Source of the DNA: Corynebacterium kroppenstedtii
GTDB lineage: Bacteria > Actinomycetota > Actinomycetes > Mycobacteriales > Mycobacteriaceae
Assembly (NCBI RefSeq): GCF_003243515.1
Contig: NZ_QFRA01000003.1
Location: forward strand, 145,100-209,099
Direction of reading: 5' to 3'
DNA: 64,000 nt
Shown here: in pieces, positions 25,920-35,610 of the stretch
Layout: each line of letters starts with the position of its first letter
How positions within the stretch are numbered: the first letter of the stretch is position 1
Translations under genes and position numbers: made by a program
Notes under the pieces: generated by a model
The model's database searches: none
What the model saw: only the letters and a program-made list of their open reading frames with translations
Told to the model about the DNA's origin: nothing

Positions 25920-27068
25920 CTAGCGGTCACGCGTCCCCTCCGCGGTCAGCCGTAGTTCATCGTGACGACGAACGATGAGCAATCGTCCAGGCGGGGCGGG
26001 CGTGCGTGCCCAGGGAATGGCGACTCCCCCCTGCCCATGCCATTGCGTGGCCAACGCATCGATCGCGGTCACGTGTGCCCTGGTCAGCGGCCCGGCGCGA
26101 TGATGCAGCCACTGTTTAATAATCCTTCCGCGCAACGCTTGCGGTTGACGTAGATATGTGGCGATGTCCAGCCCGGTGCTGCCGGAGCTGCCCGGGTTAT
26201 CTACAGAGGAATCGTGGCGCTCACATTCGTTGAGGGCTTCAGATGTCCGCTGTGCCAGGTAGTCGTCGTCGGTGCGATTCATGGCCGCGGTGGCAATTGC
26301 ATTATCGACGGCGGCCTCCCCCAAGACGGAGCGAATCTGTGGGATGAGCTGCGTGCGGACCCGCGATCGGAGGTTATCCCCGGACGTATTGGTGGGGTCG
26401 TGCCACGGTGTGATGCCTAGTTCGGCGCAGGCTCCGATGGTGTTCTCTCGGCGAACGGAAAGGAGCGGGCGCCCGAGCGCTGTGGCTCCGGCGTCGACGG
26501 CGGGATGATGGAAGAGAATTGGTGGCATTCCAGCGATGCTTCCCAGTCCGGCGCCTCGTGCCAACCCCAGGAGTAGGGATTCTACCTGGTCATCTCCAGT
26601 GTGCGCCACAAGGACGGGGAGGCCACCACGCTCTTGTGCTACCTGACCTAAAGCGCGGTAGCGTTCTTCTCTCGCAGCGGCTTCGGTGGCCTCACATGGT
26701 TGCACCTTTATTACCTCAGAAGTCGCCCCTAGGGCCTGGCACACGTTCGCAGCTCGCGTTGCTACGTCGGCTGACCCCGCTTGGAGTCCATGATCGATAA
26801 CCACGGCGTGAACTCGCCAGCCTTGCTTGATTGCGCAGGCCACTAAAGATAAGGAATCGGCCCCGCCCGAACATCCGACGAGGCACGAAAAGCCCAGTTC
26901 ATCGACCTCTAATTGCTCCGTCGCTGTCAGCTGGGAACTCCAGGTTGTGTGCCACGCTTCGAGTGCATGACGGATGCGCAACACATGCGGTCCGGGTTTA
27001 GTTAAGGGTGGCTTATAGGACGGCCTGGGTGCGTCGCTGCAGCTCGGGTTCATGGCGGTATTCGTCAC
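25920..27068 (-). CDS. tilS: tRNA(Ile)-lysidine synthase
   Basis: TilS modifies C34 of the AUA-reading tRNA-Ile to lysidine, switching its identity from Met to Ile. The PP-loop SGGADS is at residues 67-72 (CLVGCSGGADSLSLV), followed by VHAVVIDHGLQ and VLVAHTGDDQVESLLLGLAR with the metal/ATP site, and RPLLSVRREN. The C-terminal substrate-binding part is short, as in other actinobacterial TilS (382 residues in all). It starts 10 bases after dacB ends, so the two are likely co-transcribed. The first 30 residues are poorly conserved and the true start may be internal. Confidence 0.9.
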   Translation of the reverse strand: MTNTAMNPSCSDAPRPSYKPPLTKPGPHVLRIRHALEAWHTTWSSQLTATEQLEVDELGFSCLVGCSGGADSLSLVACAIKQGWRVHAVVIDHGLQAGSADVATRAANVCQALGATSEVIKVQPCEATEAAAREERYRALGQVAQERGGLPVLVAHTGDDQVESLLLGLARGAGLGSIAGMPPILFHHPAVDAGATALGRPLLSVRRENTIGACAELGITPWHDPTNTSGDNLRSRVRTQLIPQIRSVLGEAAVDNAIATAAMNRTDDDYLAQRTSEALNECERHDSSVDNPGSSGSTGLDIATYLRQPQALRGRIIKQWLHHRAGPLTRAHVTAIDALATQWHGQGGVAIPWARTPAPPGRLLIVRRHDELRLTAEGTRDR

Positions 27069-27078
27069 GGCACGTTCC

Positions 27079-28674
27079 CTACGACGACATCCTCAGCGCG
27101 GACGCAAGGTCATCCAAGGCAGAACGGGCAGGCTCAATATCCGAGCCATTCGACATAAACGCGAAGGTCAAGACGCGACCTTGCTGGTTCATCACGGTTC
27201 CGACCAGCGCAGACACGCCATCCAGGGTTCCTGTCTTCGCACGAACCCATCCTGCTCCCGGCCCCGACGATGATCCGGGAGTGAACCGGCCGGCCAGAGT
27301 TCCGTTACCGCCGGCCACCGGCAGACCGTCGAGAATCGGGCGGAGGTCATGGCTTTCGCTATCCGCCGAGGACGAACCGGAATTGCCCTCGTTGGTCACC
27401 GGAGATGAGGCCTTGACCATGATGCGGTCAAGGAGGCGCGGAGTAATGCGGTTATCCGGGCTCATTCCCGAATTATCTTTGAGGACCACGCTCTCGAGGG
27501 GGAAACCATGCTGGGAGAGGACCTCTTTCGTCGCGGACGTCGCGCCCTCGAACGTCAGGGGCTTGCCCTCTTTCTTCGCGATTTCCCGGCCGATGGCCTC
27601 AGCTTCCATGTTGTCGGAATTCACGAGCATGTCGTGGATCCTGATGTCTAGCGGGGCGGATTCGACAGCACCGAGTTCGCCATCCTTGGTATCCACGGAT
27701 TTCTTAGACACGGAGACTCCCTGAGAGTTGTTGTCTCCTCCGCCCGAGTTGCCGGACTCATCATTGGATTCACCGAAGTCGCCGGAGTCGCCAGCATTGT
27801 CGGCACCGCTACCGTCGTCGGAACTGCTGCTAGAGAGCCCTACGGCATTAGCCAACGCTTGACCGGCAACCAACGCCGGATTGTCCGTTCGCGGAGAATC
27901 GGCGTCGCTGGGGTCCTGCCGTCCTCCATTGAGCATCACAGAGTCCACGGAGGTCACATTGCCCCCGGAAATATCCCCGCGGCTCCACGTCGAATTAAAG
28001 GTATCGCCCTGGCCAGCGCGCGAATTATCAACCACCACGCTCGTCACCGGCTGACCGCCCATGTTTTTCTTCACTTGGCTAGCCAAGTCCTGAATCATGG
28101 GGGCATTGGTATAAAACGCGTTGTCTTTCGTCGCGGCGAGCGTCACGTCACCGCCACCAACCAGCACGATCTGCCCGGGCTTCGTGCCGCGTTTCACCAC
28201 CGTGCGAACTCTGCCCTTCGGGCCAAGAGTTAACAGCGCAGCCGCCGACGTCATCATTTTTGTTGACGACGCTGGAACCATCGCGGTGGACGAACTCTTC
28301 TCCCACAGCGTTTTCCCGGTGGATGCGTCGGTAACCTGGCCCGCCAACTGACCCAAAGCACCATTGGACGCCGGCCCCTGGAGGGCTTTCGTAATGTCGG
28401 GAATAGGGGCATCTGCGTTCGGCCCGGACACGGAGACGCCACTATCGGCTGGCCCCACCGGGTTGGCGGATGTGTATGCGTTGCGCTGCTGGTACATAAC
28501 CACAGCCCCAACGATCACCGCCGCCACCACGATGATGGTGAGCACGGTGAGGACAGAAGAGACAGCGGAACGTCGAAAAGAGCCAGTACGAACGGCCGTC
28601 GACCCACCAGAGTTCTTCTTACCTTTTTTCACGGTGGTGAGTTTAGCGGAGACCCCGGACACAACGCGGAACAC
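27079..28674 (-). CDS. dacB: D-alanyl-D-alanine carboxypeptidase (PBP4/DacB family)
   Basis: A 531-residue peptidase S13 protein that trims or opens peptidoglycan cross-links outside the membrane. One membrane anchor is near residues 40-60 (VLTVLTIIVVAAVIVGAVV). The penicillin-binding motifs are present: SSTK with Ser136 and Lys139, the S-D-N motif in LVNSDNMEAEAIG, and KTGT in RAKTGTLDG. A Gly/Asn/Ser-rich insert lies within the large domain between the first two motifs. The gene is divergent from ppa, as in other corynebacteria, and leads the tilS-hpt direction. Confidence 0.92.
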   Translation of the reverse strand: MFRVVSGVSAKLTTVKKGKKNSGGSTAVRTGSFRRSAVSSVLTVLTIIVVAAVIVGAVVMYQQRNAYTSANPVGPADSGVSVSGPNADAPIPDITKALQGPASNGALGQLAGQVTDASTGKTLWEKSSSTAMVPASSTKMMTSAAALLTLGPKGRVRTVVKRGTKPGQIVLVGGGDVTLAATKDNAFYTNAPMIQDLASQVKKNMGGQPVTSVVVDNSRAGQGDTFNSTWSRGDISGGNVTSVDSVMLNGGRQDPSDADSPRTDNPALVAGQALANAVGLSSSSSDDGSGADNAGDSGDFGESNDESGNSGGGDNNSQGVSVSKKSVDTKDGELGAVESAPLDIRIHDMLVNSDNMEAEAIGREIAKKEGKPLTFEGATSATKEVLSQHGFPLESVVLKDNSGMSPDNRITPRLLDRIMVKASSPVTNEGNSGSSSADSESHDLRPILDGLPVAGGNGTLAGRFTPGSSSGPGAGWVRAKTGTLDGVSALVGTVMNQQGRVLTFAFMSNGSDIEPARSALDDLASALRMSS

Positions 28675-28785
28675 TTCGCCTTCCGGCCAGATGCGCGGCG
28701 GAGGAAAGTAGAAGGAAAGGCAGAAATGCGCCGGTTCTACAGCGTGGCACCCCCGGTTGCGCGGCGGTTCAGTACAGTAGGACTT

Positions 28786-29262
28786 ATGAGTATTGAAGTT
28801 ACGATCGAAATCCCGAAGGGTTCACGCAACAAGTACGAAGTCGATCACGAAACGGGCAAGGTCTACCTGGACCGGTACCTCTTCACCCCCATGGCTTACC
28901 CCGCCGACTATGGCTTTATTGATCACACGCTTGGCGAGGATGGCGATCCGCTCGATGCGCTGGTCATTCTTCCTGAGCCGGTATTCCCCGGCGTGATCGT
29001 TGAGGCCCGCCCGGTCGGTGTGTTTAAGATGACCGACGAAGCAGGCGGCGACGACAAACTGCTCTGCGTCATCGATGATGTCCGCTACGAGCGGTACCAA
29101 GACATCAACGACGTCGAGGATCACATTAAGGACGAGGTGGAGCACTTCTTCGTCCACTACAAGGATCTGGAGCCGAATAAGGAAGTCAGCGGCTCTGGCT
29201 GGGGCGATAAAGCAGAAGCTGAGCGCATCCTGCAGGAAGCCAAGGACCGCTACGAGGACTAA
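28786..29262 (+). CDS. ppa: Inorganic pyrophosphatase
   Basis: This soluble family I pyrophosphatase (158 residues) hydrolyses pyrophosphate and drives biosynthetic reactions forward. Seen are IEIPKGSRNKYEVDHETGKV, YPADYGFIDHTLGEDGDPLD with the metal-binding aspartates, and KDLEPNKEV. The frame is open from 28726, but homology begins at the ATG at 28786 (MSIEVTIEIPKG). It is divergent from dacB and convergent with ugpC; I see no strong terminator in the 64-base gap to ugpC. Confidence 0.95.
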   Translation: MSIEVTIEIPKGSRNKYEVDHETGKVYLDRYLFTPMAYPADYGFIDHTLGEDGDPLDALVILPEPVFPGVIVEARPVGVFKMTDEAGGDDKLLCVIDDVRYERYQDINDVEDHIKDEVEHFFVHYKDLEPNKEVSGSGWGDKAEAERILQEAKDRYED

Positions 29263-29326
29263 TAGCGTCCTTTCGCACCGGGGGCTTCTTTGGGGGATTA
29301 GTGAACCGGGCTTCGTTGGGACCTTA

Positions 29327-30514
29327 TTAACGTGTAGAGCCAGCGGGGGGATTAATTCGGTTGCCAGTATCTGGCTCGAAGTAGTGGGTTCGTGTTGCGC
29401 GAACAGTGATCACGGACCCGACGGTCACATCTGCAGCCGTGACCTGACCTTTGTTTTGAACGACGTCCGACGTGGCGTGGTTCCGTCCACTCCCTGCGAC
29501 ACTATCTCGCGGGAGGAGCACGGCGAGGGCGTCCCGGCCAGTCATCGGGTTGATCAGGACGCCACCCTGGGCCCCTCGTGAGGCCGTCGGCGTGCCATAG
29601 GCAAATGATTGCGCACCGAGCTCCTCGATGTGCGTGACAGTGAGGTCGAGCACCGGCGCATCATTCTCCACGCCCGCCCCCTGCACGTTTTCCTCCCCCG
29701 TCGTCGTTCCCGCGTTGTCCCCGGATGCCACCGATAGAACCTCCCAGTCCTCCGGGCGCACACCCATAATTGGCCCACCATCAATCGTGAAAAGGCCCAT
29801 CGTCGGCGATCCAATAAACGACGCCACAAACGTGTTCGCCGGATTCTGATAAACATCGCGGGGCGAGTCAACCTGCTGTAGCACGCCGTCTTTCAGCACG
29901 GCTACGCGGTCGCCCATGGTCATCGCTTCAACCTGGTCGTGCGTCACATACACGGTGGTTGTAGGCAGCTTTTTCTGCAAAGAAAGAATCTGGGACCGCG
30001 TCGAGACCCGAAGTTTCGCATCAAGGTTGGATAGTGGTTCATCCATGCAGAACACCGCGGGGTCACGGACGATCGCCCGCCCCATCGCGACGCGTTGCCG
30101 CTGCCCGCCCGACAGCGCTGCAGGTTTGCGGTCCAGCAGATCGGTGAGCTCCAGCATCGCCGCAGCCTCGTGGACACGCCGCCGCGTTTCCTTCTTCCCC
30201 ATCCCACGGTTGCGAAGAGCAAAGCTCATATTCCCCTCAACCGTCATGTTGGGGTACAGCGCGTAATTCTGAAACACCATCGCCACGTCGCGCTCGCGCG
30301 GGGGCACACCCGTCGCGTCCCTATCGCCAATAAAAATTGCCCCCTCATCAGCGGGTTCCAGGCCCGCGAGCATCCGCAAACTCGTGGATTTTCCGCAGCC
30401 GGACGGCCCCACGACAACTAAGAATTCACCATCCGCGATAACTAAATCCAGATTATCGACGGCTTTACGGTCACCATAGATCCGGGAGACATTATTAAAA
30501 CGTATCGACGCCAT
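29327..30514 (-). CDS. ugpC: Glycerol-3-phosphate/sugar ABC importer ATPase (UgpC/MalK type)
   Basis: This 395-residue ATPase energises the importer encoded upstream. Walker A is GPSGCGKST, the Q-loop VFQNYALYPNMTV, the signature LSGGQRQRVA and Walker B FCMDEPLSNLDAKLR. An extra C-terminal regulatory (TOBE-like) domain follows residue 235 (MGVRPEDWEVLS), as expected of the MalK/UgpC subfamily. It contains a Gly/Asn-rich insert around residue 270. It lies 88 bases after the binding-protein gene, completing a ugpA-ugpE-ugpB-ugpC operon order. Confidence 0.88.
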   Translation of the reverse strand: MASIRFNNVSRIYGDRKAVDNLDLVIADGEFLVVVGPSGCGKSTSLRMLAGLEPADEGAIFIGDRDATGVPPRERDVAMVFQNYALYPNMTVEGNMSFALRNRGMGKKETRRRVHEAAAMLELTDLLDRKPAALSGGQRQRVAMGRAIVRDPAVFCMDEPLSNLDAKLRVSTRSQILSLQKKLPTTTVYVTHDQVEAMTMGDRVAVLKDGVLQQVDSPRDVYQNPANTFVASFIGSPTMGLFTIDGGPIMGVRPEDWEVLSVASGDNAGTTTGEENVQGAGVENDAPVLDLTVTHIEELGAQSFAYGTPTASRGAQGGVLINPMTGRDALAVLLPRDSVAGSGRNHATSDVVQNKGQVTAADVTVGSVITVRATRTHYFEPDTGNRINPPAGSTR

Positions 30515-30602
30515 TCTTGTGCTCTTTCTTTCTGCAGTTACGTTCTGTGAACAATTACGTGGTCAACAGCGTGATGACCGAAAACGGTGCTATGAAAACC
30601 CA

Positions 30603-31963
30603 TCACGACGGCATTTTCGGTTTAATTTGCGTCTCATAGGCCCGGCTGATTTCCTTATCAACCTTTTTCATCGTGGACCGTATATCGGCGTTATTCGTGA
30701 GGATCGATTCGAAAGCCCCTCCGATAACCTGGTCTGCACCAGGAACGAAAACGCGCGCCGGATCTTGGATACGCGTATGCGGGAGCTGATCAATCGCGGT
30801 CTGATAGTTGGGGTGTTCGTCCAAGAATGTCTTCATTTCCAGATCGGCCGATGCGTCTTTTCGAACCGGCATATACCCCACTTCCCTCGACCAGAAGCAT
30901 GTATTAGCCGTGTTCGTGATGTAGTTGATAAACGTTGCCGCGTTTTTCTTCCTTTTATCGGAAATGATGGCCGGTATAGCTAGCCCTGCCCCACCCGTCG
31001 GACATCCGCCGGTACCACGAGGATTAGGCAATGCCGCCGTCCCCACAGGGAATGAGGCATTGGATACAATCCCGTTCAAATCTCCCGTCGAGGCAATCAC
31101 CGAGGCATATAATCCAGCCGAGAAATATTGGCCAACGACTGAGAAATCGCAGCGTACCCATCACTCGACACGGTACGTTTGAGCCATTCCACCGCGGCGA
31201 TTGTTTCGTCGGATGTGAAAGTAAAATCCCACTCTTTTGAGTACGCTCCGCCTTTTGTCCACAAGGGCCCCTCAAAGGTCCATGACAAATAATCGACGGC
31301 GTTGCCCCACCCGTGCCCTTTCTGCCGATCTGTCTGTAGGCGCGGCCCCCATTCATCCATTTCATCCCATGATTCGGGCCCGCGGTCGGTAAGGCCTGCT
31401 CTTTTCCACGCGTCTTTGTTGTAAAAGAACAGCGGCGTCGAGCGGGCAAAGGGAAGCACGAAATGCTTACCGTTGAATGCATAGTCCTCATAAAGAGATG
31501 TCACATATGTTGACGTATCCAAACCCACTTCGGACGCCACATCTTCAATCGGCGTGATCTGCTCATTCAGCGCAAAGTTGAACCACCACACATCCGAGAG
31601 CATGACGATATCGGGAACGGTTCGTCCCGTCAGAGCGGCGTTGAATTTCTGAGCGCATTCTTCGTAATTCTTCCCCGCGTCAATGAGATTGACCGTGAGG
31701 TCCGGATGATCCTTTTCAAATCGACGGATTAATTCTTGCTCTACCGGCTTTGATTGCCCCGGGTGCGACGACCACCACGTGATCGTGTTGTCATCCTGGT
31801 GTGCCTGGCCTCCCGGGGAGAATCGTGTTCCCGCGCATCCGCTCAGCGCGGTCGCCGCCAACGCGGTGCCCGCGAGCCCCAAGAAAGAACGACGCGATAT
31901 GCCCGCGCGTTGTGAATCTGGGCGCTGTGAATCCGGGTGTTGTCCCCAATCCGAAATTTTCAT
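30603..31963 (-). pseudogene. ugpB: Glycerol-3-phosphate ABC transporter binding lipoprotein, frameshifted
   Basis: Two frames together make one solute-binding protein of about 453 residues. The first (31963 to about 31097) has a twin-arginine and lipobox leader (ISRRSFLGLAGTALAATALS then GCAG), TWWSSHPGQSKPVEQELIRR and LPFARSTPLFFYNKDAW; it runs into SLANISRLDYMPR and stops. The second picks up FSAGLYASVIASTGDLNGI and continues to the natural end (VDKEISRAYETQIKPKMPS). The total length is exactly one base short of an open frame, so a single-base loss near 31123-31127, beside ATATTTC, explains it. If real, the importer lacks a working binding protein; a sequencing error is equally possible. 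Permeases and ATPase are intact. Confidence 0.8.
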
Positions 31964-32844
31964 TAGCCTTTCACTGCCCCCGTCGTTAAGCCTTTAATCA
32001 TGTATTTCTGTAGGAAAATGAAGAGGAGCAATATCGGGACCATGGTGAGCAGAGTTGCCGCCATCACTGGGCCCCAGTTCGTCACTCCATCTGAGTTTTG
32101 AAGTAAAGCTAGGCCGACGGGGAGCGGCGCCACTTTGTCGGTATCTGCCATGACATAGGGCCACAAGTATTGGTTCCATTCGTTGACCACGGTGATCATG
32201 GCGAAAGCCACCAATGTGGGGCCTGACACCGGGAGGAGTACTCGGAAGAGCAATTGCGTCGGGCCGGCACCATCCATCCGTGCCGCCTCAATTAATTCTT
32301 TTGGCAGGCTCATGAAGTGGTTACGCATTAAGAACGTTCCAAATGCGATTCCGGCGAGCGGGATAATGATGCCTTGGAAAGTGTTTCTCCACCCCAGACC
32401 GGCTACCAATGCATAGTTAGAGATCACGGTGATTTCACTAGGAACCATGAGCGCAGAAATGATGATGATAAAAATCAGGTTGCGTCCGGGGAATCGGAGA
32501 ATAGCAAGTGCGTACGCACTCAGGACCCCCAGTGTAATTTTTACTGTGCACAGAATGACCGTGATAATGAGCGAGTTTCGCAGGTAATGCCAAAAAGGCA
32601 CCCGCTGTGTTGCTTCGCCATAATTTTGTGGGTGCGTCTGGTGGGGATACCACGTCACCGGGTTGGTGTAGATCTCTGGATGTGTTTTCAATGATCCGCT
32701 GAGAGTCCAATATAAGGGCAGCCCGATAAGCAAGAGGATAAAAATCATTCCGGCATAGCCCACGACTTTCTTTCCCATGTCACCTCTTCCTGTCTTGTGA
32801 TGGCTCTTGTTATGGCCAGATGTATGGCTTTCCTTTACAGTCAC
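31963..32844 (-). CDS. ugpE: Glycerol-3-phosphate/sugar ABC importer permease (UgpE type)
   Basis: A 293-residue permease with six predicted membrane segments. It shows the MalG/UgpE pattern, with the EAA loop (LIEAARMDGAGPTQLLFRVL) that docks on the ATPase and the end signature FLQKYMIKGLTTGAVKG. The start is a GTG with GGGAG about 11 bases upstream; an internal ATG (MGKKVVGY) is an alternative. It follows ugpA by 5 bases and its end touches the ugpB start, so the genes are co-translated. Confidence 0.88.
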   Translation of the reverse strand: MTVKESHTSGHNKSHHKTGRGDMGKKVVGYAGMIFILLLIGLPLYWTLSGSLKTHPEIYTNPVTWYPHQTHPQNYGEATQRVPFWHYLRNSLIITVILCTVKITLGVLSAYALAILRFPGRNLIFIIIISALMVPSEITVISNYALVAGLGWRNTFQGIIIPLAGIAFGTFLMRNHFMSLPKELIEAARMDGAGPTQLLFRVLLPVSGPTLVAFAMITVVNEWNQYLWPYVMADTDKVAPLPVGLALLQNSDGVTNWGPVMAATLLTMVPILLLFIFLQKYMIKGLTTGAVKG

Positions 32845-32849
32845 CGTCT

Positions 32850-33770
32850 TTATCTCCCGTTATCCATTTGCCGGTCCATATAGCGAACCTGAACAAGAGT
32901 GAGGCACAACAGGATGAGGAAAAGGATGGTGGCGACGGTGGCTCCGTACCCCGCCCGGAAATTCGTGAATGTTTCCTGGTAGACCTGGTACACCAACGTG
33001 GTCGTGCCGGTTGTTTGCGGGCCACCCCGGGTCATTACTGAAATAATGTCGAAGACTTGGACCGAGTTGAGCATCACGGTGATAGATAAGAAAAAGGTGC
33101 TCGGCCGCAACTGGGGAAGAATGACTTTCCATAATCGTGGCCACGGGCCGGCACCATCGATGGCCGCTGCTTCATCCAGCTCCTTATTCACGCCCTGCAA
33201 TGCGGCGAGATAAATGACGAATGTGTATCCCAGGTTCTTCCAAATAAAGGTGAAGGTCACCATAAAAAGGGCCCATGCTGGCTCCGAGTAGAAGTTAGGC
33301 ACGGGGATGTGAAAACGGCTGAGAATGTCCTGGATCAGCCCAAAGTGAGGGTCGAAAATGAACTGAAATGCGACCCCGATGGCAGCCCCGGATAATGCGA
33401 AGGGAGCAAAAGCAATAGACCGAACAGCGTTACGACCAAACAACTTTTGATCCAATATCAAAGCAAGCATAAGGCCTAAGGCCATGGAGCCGATCACGGC
33501 AAAGCCGGTAAACACAAGGGTGTTGAGAACAATGGTTCGGGTGTCATCCCGAGTGAGCCATTCCTTGTAGTTATTGAGCCCCACAAACGTCGCCGAGGGC
33601 GACGAAATATTCCACCGAAAGAATGATAAACGGATGTTGTCTATTAATGGCCGATACGTGAACACGGTTAGCAGCAGGAGATTAGGAAAAAGCAGTACTG
33701 CAGCTAGCAGCGTTTCTTTTCGTTGAGCCCGCTTGGTGTCTGGTGCATGAGTTGATTGACTATCGAGCAC
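32850..33770 (-). CDS. ugpA: Glycerol-3-phosphate/sugar ABC importer permease (UgpA type)
   Basis: A 306-residue permease of the MalF/UgpA class with six membrane segments, the first at LLAAVLLFPNLLLLTVF. The EAA loop is ELDEAAAIDGAGPWPRLWKV, and TRGGPQTTGTTTLVYQVYQE is the usual late signature. It is the first gene of the importer operon. In C. glutamicum the ugp genes respond to phosphate limitation through PhoPR; I could not pick out a clear PhoR box in the 128-base upstream region. Confidence 0.88.
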   Translation of the reverse strand: MLDSQSTHAPDTKRAQRKETLLAAVLLFPNLLLLTVFTYRPLIDNIRLSFFRWNISSPSATFVGLNNYKEWLTRDDTRTIVLNTLVFTGFAVIGSMALGLMLALILDQKLFGRNAVRSIAFAPFALSGAAIGVAFQFIFDPHFGLIQDILSRFHIPVPNFYSEPAWALFMVTFTFIWKNLGYTFVIYLAALQGVNKELDEAAAIDGAGPWPRLWKVILPQLRPSTFFLSITVMLNSVQVFDIISVMTRGGPQTTGTTTLVYQVYQETFTNFRAGYGATVATILFLILLCLTLVQVRYMDRQMDNGR

Positions 33771-33863
33771 CCACGCAGGCTAGCTCCCCTAACGAATCGT
33801 CCCGTGACCTTAAAGTAAACCGTCGAGAACATTTAGGTGAACAAACCGAAAATACCCACGCCC

Positions 33864-33892
33864 TTCCGTTTAGGAGAGGCTAGGTTTAGGAT
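33864..33892 (+). promoter_or_regulatory. Promoter for a leaderless secreted-protein mRNA
   Basis: TTCCGT (33864-33869) and TAGGAT (33887-33892) are 17 bases apart. The ATG lies only 6 bases after the -10, so transcription should begin at or next to the start codon. The nearest AGGAGAGG is about 20 bases too far upstream to be a normal ribosome-binding site. Confidence 0.45.
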
Positions 33893-33898
33893 TTAAGC

Positions 33899-34975
33899 AT
33901 GTTCTCCCGTTCACGCTCCCCACTAGTACTTATTGCCAGTTCTACCGCCCTCACCGCGGCTCTCACAGTGGGTGTGCCAGCACTAACGGCACCGGCGCCC
34001 GCAACAGCGGCACCGAGCATCCCGGATAATCTCCCTGTCTTCTCTCAGATTCAGGAGAATCCATCCATCACCGTCACCTTTGACGACGGAACTCCCGCCG
34101 AAGGTGCAACCGTGCACCGTGGCGATGTCCTCCTGGTCCACGGTTCCGGGTTCTCCCCACAGGCCAACAAGGGTGGCTTCCCACTTCCGGTACCCCCGGG
34201 CACGTCCAACGGCGTATTTGTTCTCTACAGTGGGTTCCCCGATCAGTGGAAGCCCAGTGAAAACGCCGATTCCTCCACCCGCAAACACCCCCACGATCGG
34301 ATGGCGTGGGTCATGCCGGAGGGGACACTGGACGCAATTCCGCAGCAGCCGATTGACATGCACCGTTCCATCGCCCGCCAGGCACAACCCATGAACGACG
34401 ACGGTACCTTCACCGCTCGTATCGTCGTCGATCCCCCTGAGCAAACACCCGGCACCAACTTCGGCATGTACACGTACGCCGGCGGCGGATCCGTCAACCC
34501 TGCCGAGGAGCTCTACGTTCCCATTAACTACTCCCCCGAGCCTGGTCCGAACACGCCGCCAACACCGACGGAGGACCTCGTCGTTAAGGCGAACGAGCTT
34601 TTCACGGCGACGAAGCTGGCTCACGGTGGCGTCAACCCCAAGGACGGGGCGGCCAAGCAAGACGATGCTCAGACAGTGTCGTTTAGCCGCGATCGTGCCG
34701 CCGAAGAAGCTGCAAACGATGGCATCCGTCGTTACAAAGGTTCCGTCACAGGATCCGCACGGTTCAATGTTGTCGAGCTGACCGTCGCTAATCCGTGGAT
34801 CATTACGCTGCCCAATGGCACCGAGATCCTGACTGCGGAGACATCGGACGGTAACGTGGGGCCAGACTCGTTGACTCGGCGCCCCATCGGCATCTTGTCG
34901 CCCGCCAATGAGAATGGTGCCAAGACCTACGGCATCGGGCCACTGCAGTACGGCGAGTTGACCGAGCAACAGTAA
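33899..34975 (+). CDS. Secreted corynebacterial protein of unknown function
   Basis: A 358-residue protein with a clear Sec signal peptide (hydrophobic LVLIASSTALTAALTVGVPA, cleavage near ATAAPS). The mature part has VLLVHGSGFSPQANKGGFPL, a GVFVLYSGFPDQWKPSENA stretch and MAWVMPEG. I associate this Gly/Pro-rich pattern with exported or surface proteins of corynebacteria, sometimes near heme-uptake genes, but no catalytic residues stand out. Acidic Pro-rich segments around residue 215 may be a linker. No C-terminal membrane anchor or LPxTG motif is present, so release into the medium is expected. The gene appears leaderless and is divergent from ugpA. Confidence 0.65.
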   Translation: MFSRSRSPLVLIASSTALTAALTVGVPALTAPAPATAAPSIPDNLPVFSQIQENPSITVTFDDGTPAEGATVHRGDVLLVHGSGFSPQANKGGFPLPVPPGTSNGVFVLYSGFPDQWKPSENADSSTRKHPHDRMAWVMPEGTLDAIPQQPIDMHRSIARQAQPMNDDGTFTARIVVDPPEQTPGTNFGMYTYAGGGSVNPAEELYVPINYSPEPGPNTPPTPTEDLVVKANELFTATKLAHGGVNPKDGAAKQDDAQTVSFSRDRAAEEAANDGIRRYKGSVTGSARFNVVELTVANPWIITLPNGTEILTAETSDGNVGPDSLTRRPIGILSPANENGAKTYGIGPLQYGELTEQQ

Positions 34976-35074
34976 AACGGGCAACAGTAAGATCGCGCCG
35001 GTGGTTGCACATCGGCAGCAGGTACACCGAGTACGCCGAGATCGAACGCCATATACCCAATAAGGAGCAGATTT

Positions 35075-35377
35075 ATGGAAAGTGTGACAGTCCACGACAT
35101 TCCCGACGGCGCGCAGTTCGTCGACGTCCGCGAGGCAGATGAATATGCCGACGGCCATGCCGCGGGTGCTATCAACATTCCGCTCAGCGAATTAATGGGT
35201 CGCTACCAAGAACTGGACTTCGATCAACCGGCGTACATTATCTGTCTCTCCGGAGGACGGTCTACCCGGGCCTGCCAATTCCTGGAGCAAAATGGCCTCG
35301 ACGTCATCAACGTGAAGGACGGCACCTTGGCCTGGCGCGAAGCTAATCTCCCCATGGAAACGGGAGCCGGCGACTAA
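35075..35377 (+). CDS. Single-domain rhodanese-like protein
   Basis: One hundred residues forming a single rhodanese domain: VHDIPDGAQFVDVREADEYA, DGHAAGAINIPLSEL and the active-site loop CLSGGRSTRA with the catalytic cysteine, then VINVKDGTLAWREANLPM. Such proteins bind or transfer sulfane sulfur, like GlpE, or help in thiol redox chemistry. AAGGAGCA lies just before the ATG. No obvious operon partner; the 99 bases after the secreted-protein gene contain no strong terminator, so it may be co-transcribed. Confidence 0.88.
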   Translation: MESVTVHDIPDGAQFVDVREADEYADGHAAGAINIPLSELMGRYQELDFDQPAYIICLSGGRSTRACQFLEQNGLDVINVKDGTLAWREANLPMETGAGD

Positions 35378-35610
35378 GCTTCGGCGACGACTAGGCCCGC
35401 ACCAGGTTCCGGCAACTCTCGTAAACCTCGGTTGAGCACGACAAACTCAGTGGAGTTGCGCGCGCCGCCGGGGTTTTTCGTCGTCAATAATCGCCATTGA
35501 ATAACTACGCTACCGTAACCAATACGCAATGGTCGAAGACGATAACGACATCATTTTTGTGGGAAATATCAATTGTTTTTAATGCCCCACTTTCGGCTAA
35601 GATCAGCAAT

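Noticed and set aside
33983..35158. 391-codon minus-strand frame opposite the secreted-protein gene
   Set aside because: The plus strand has a signal peptide and promoter; the antisense product is Val/Gly/Arg-rich with no domain.
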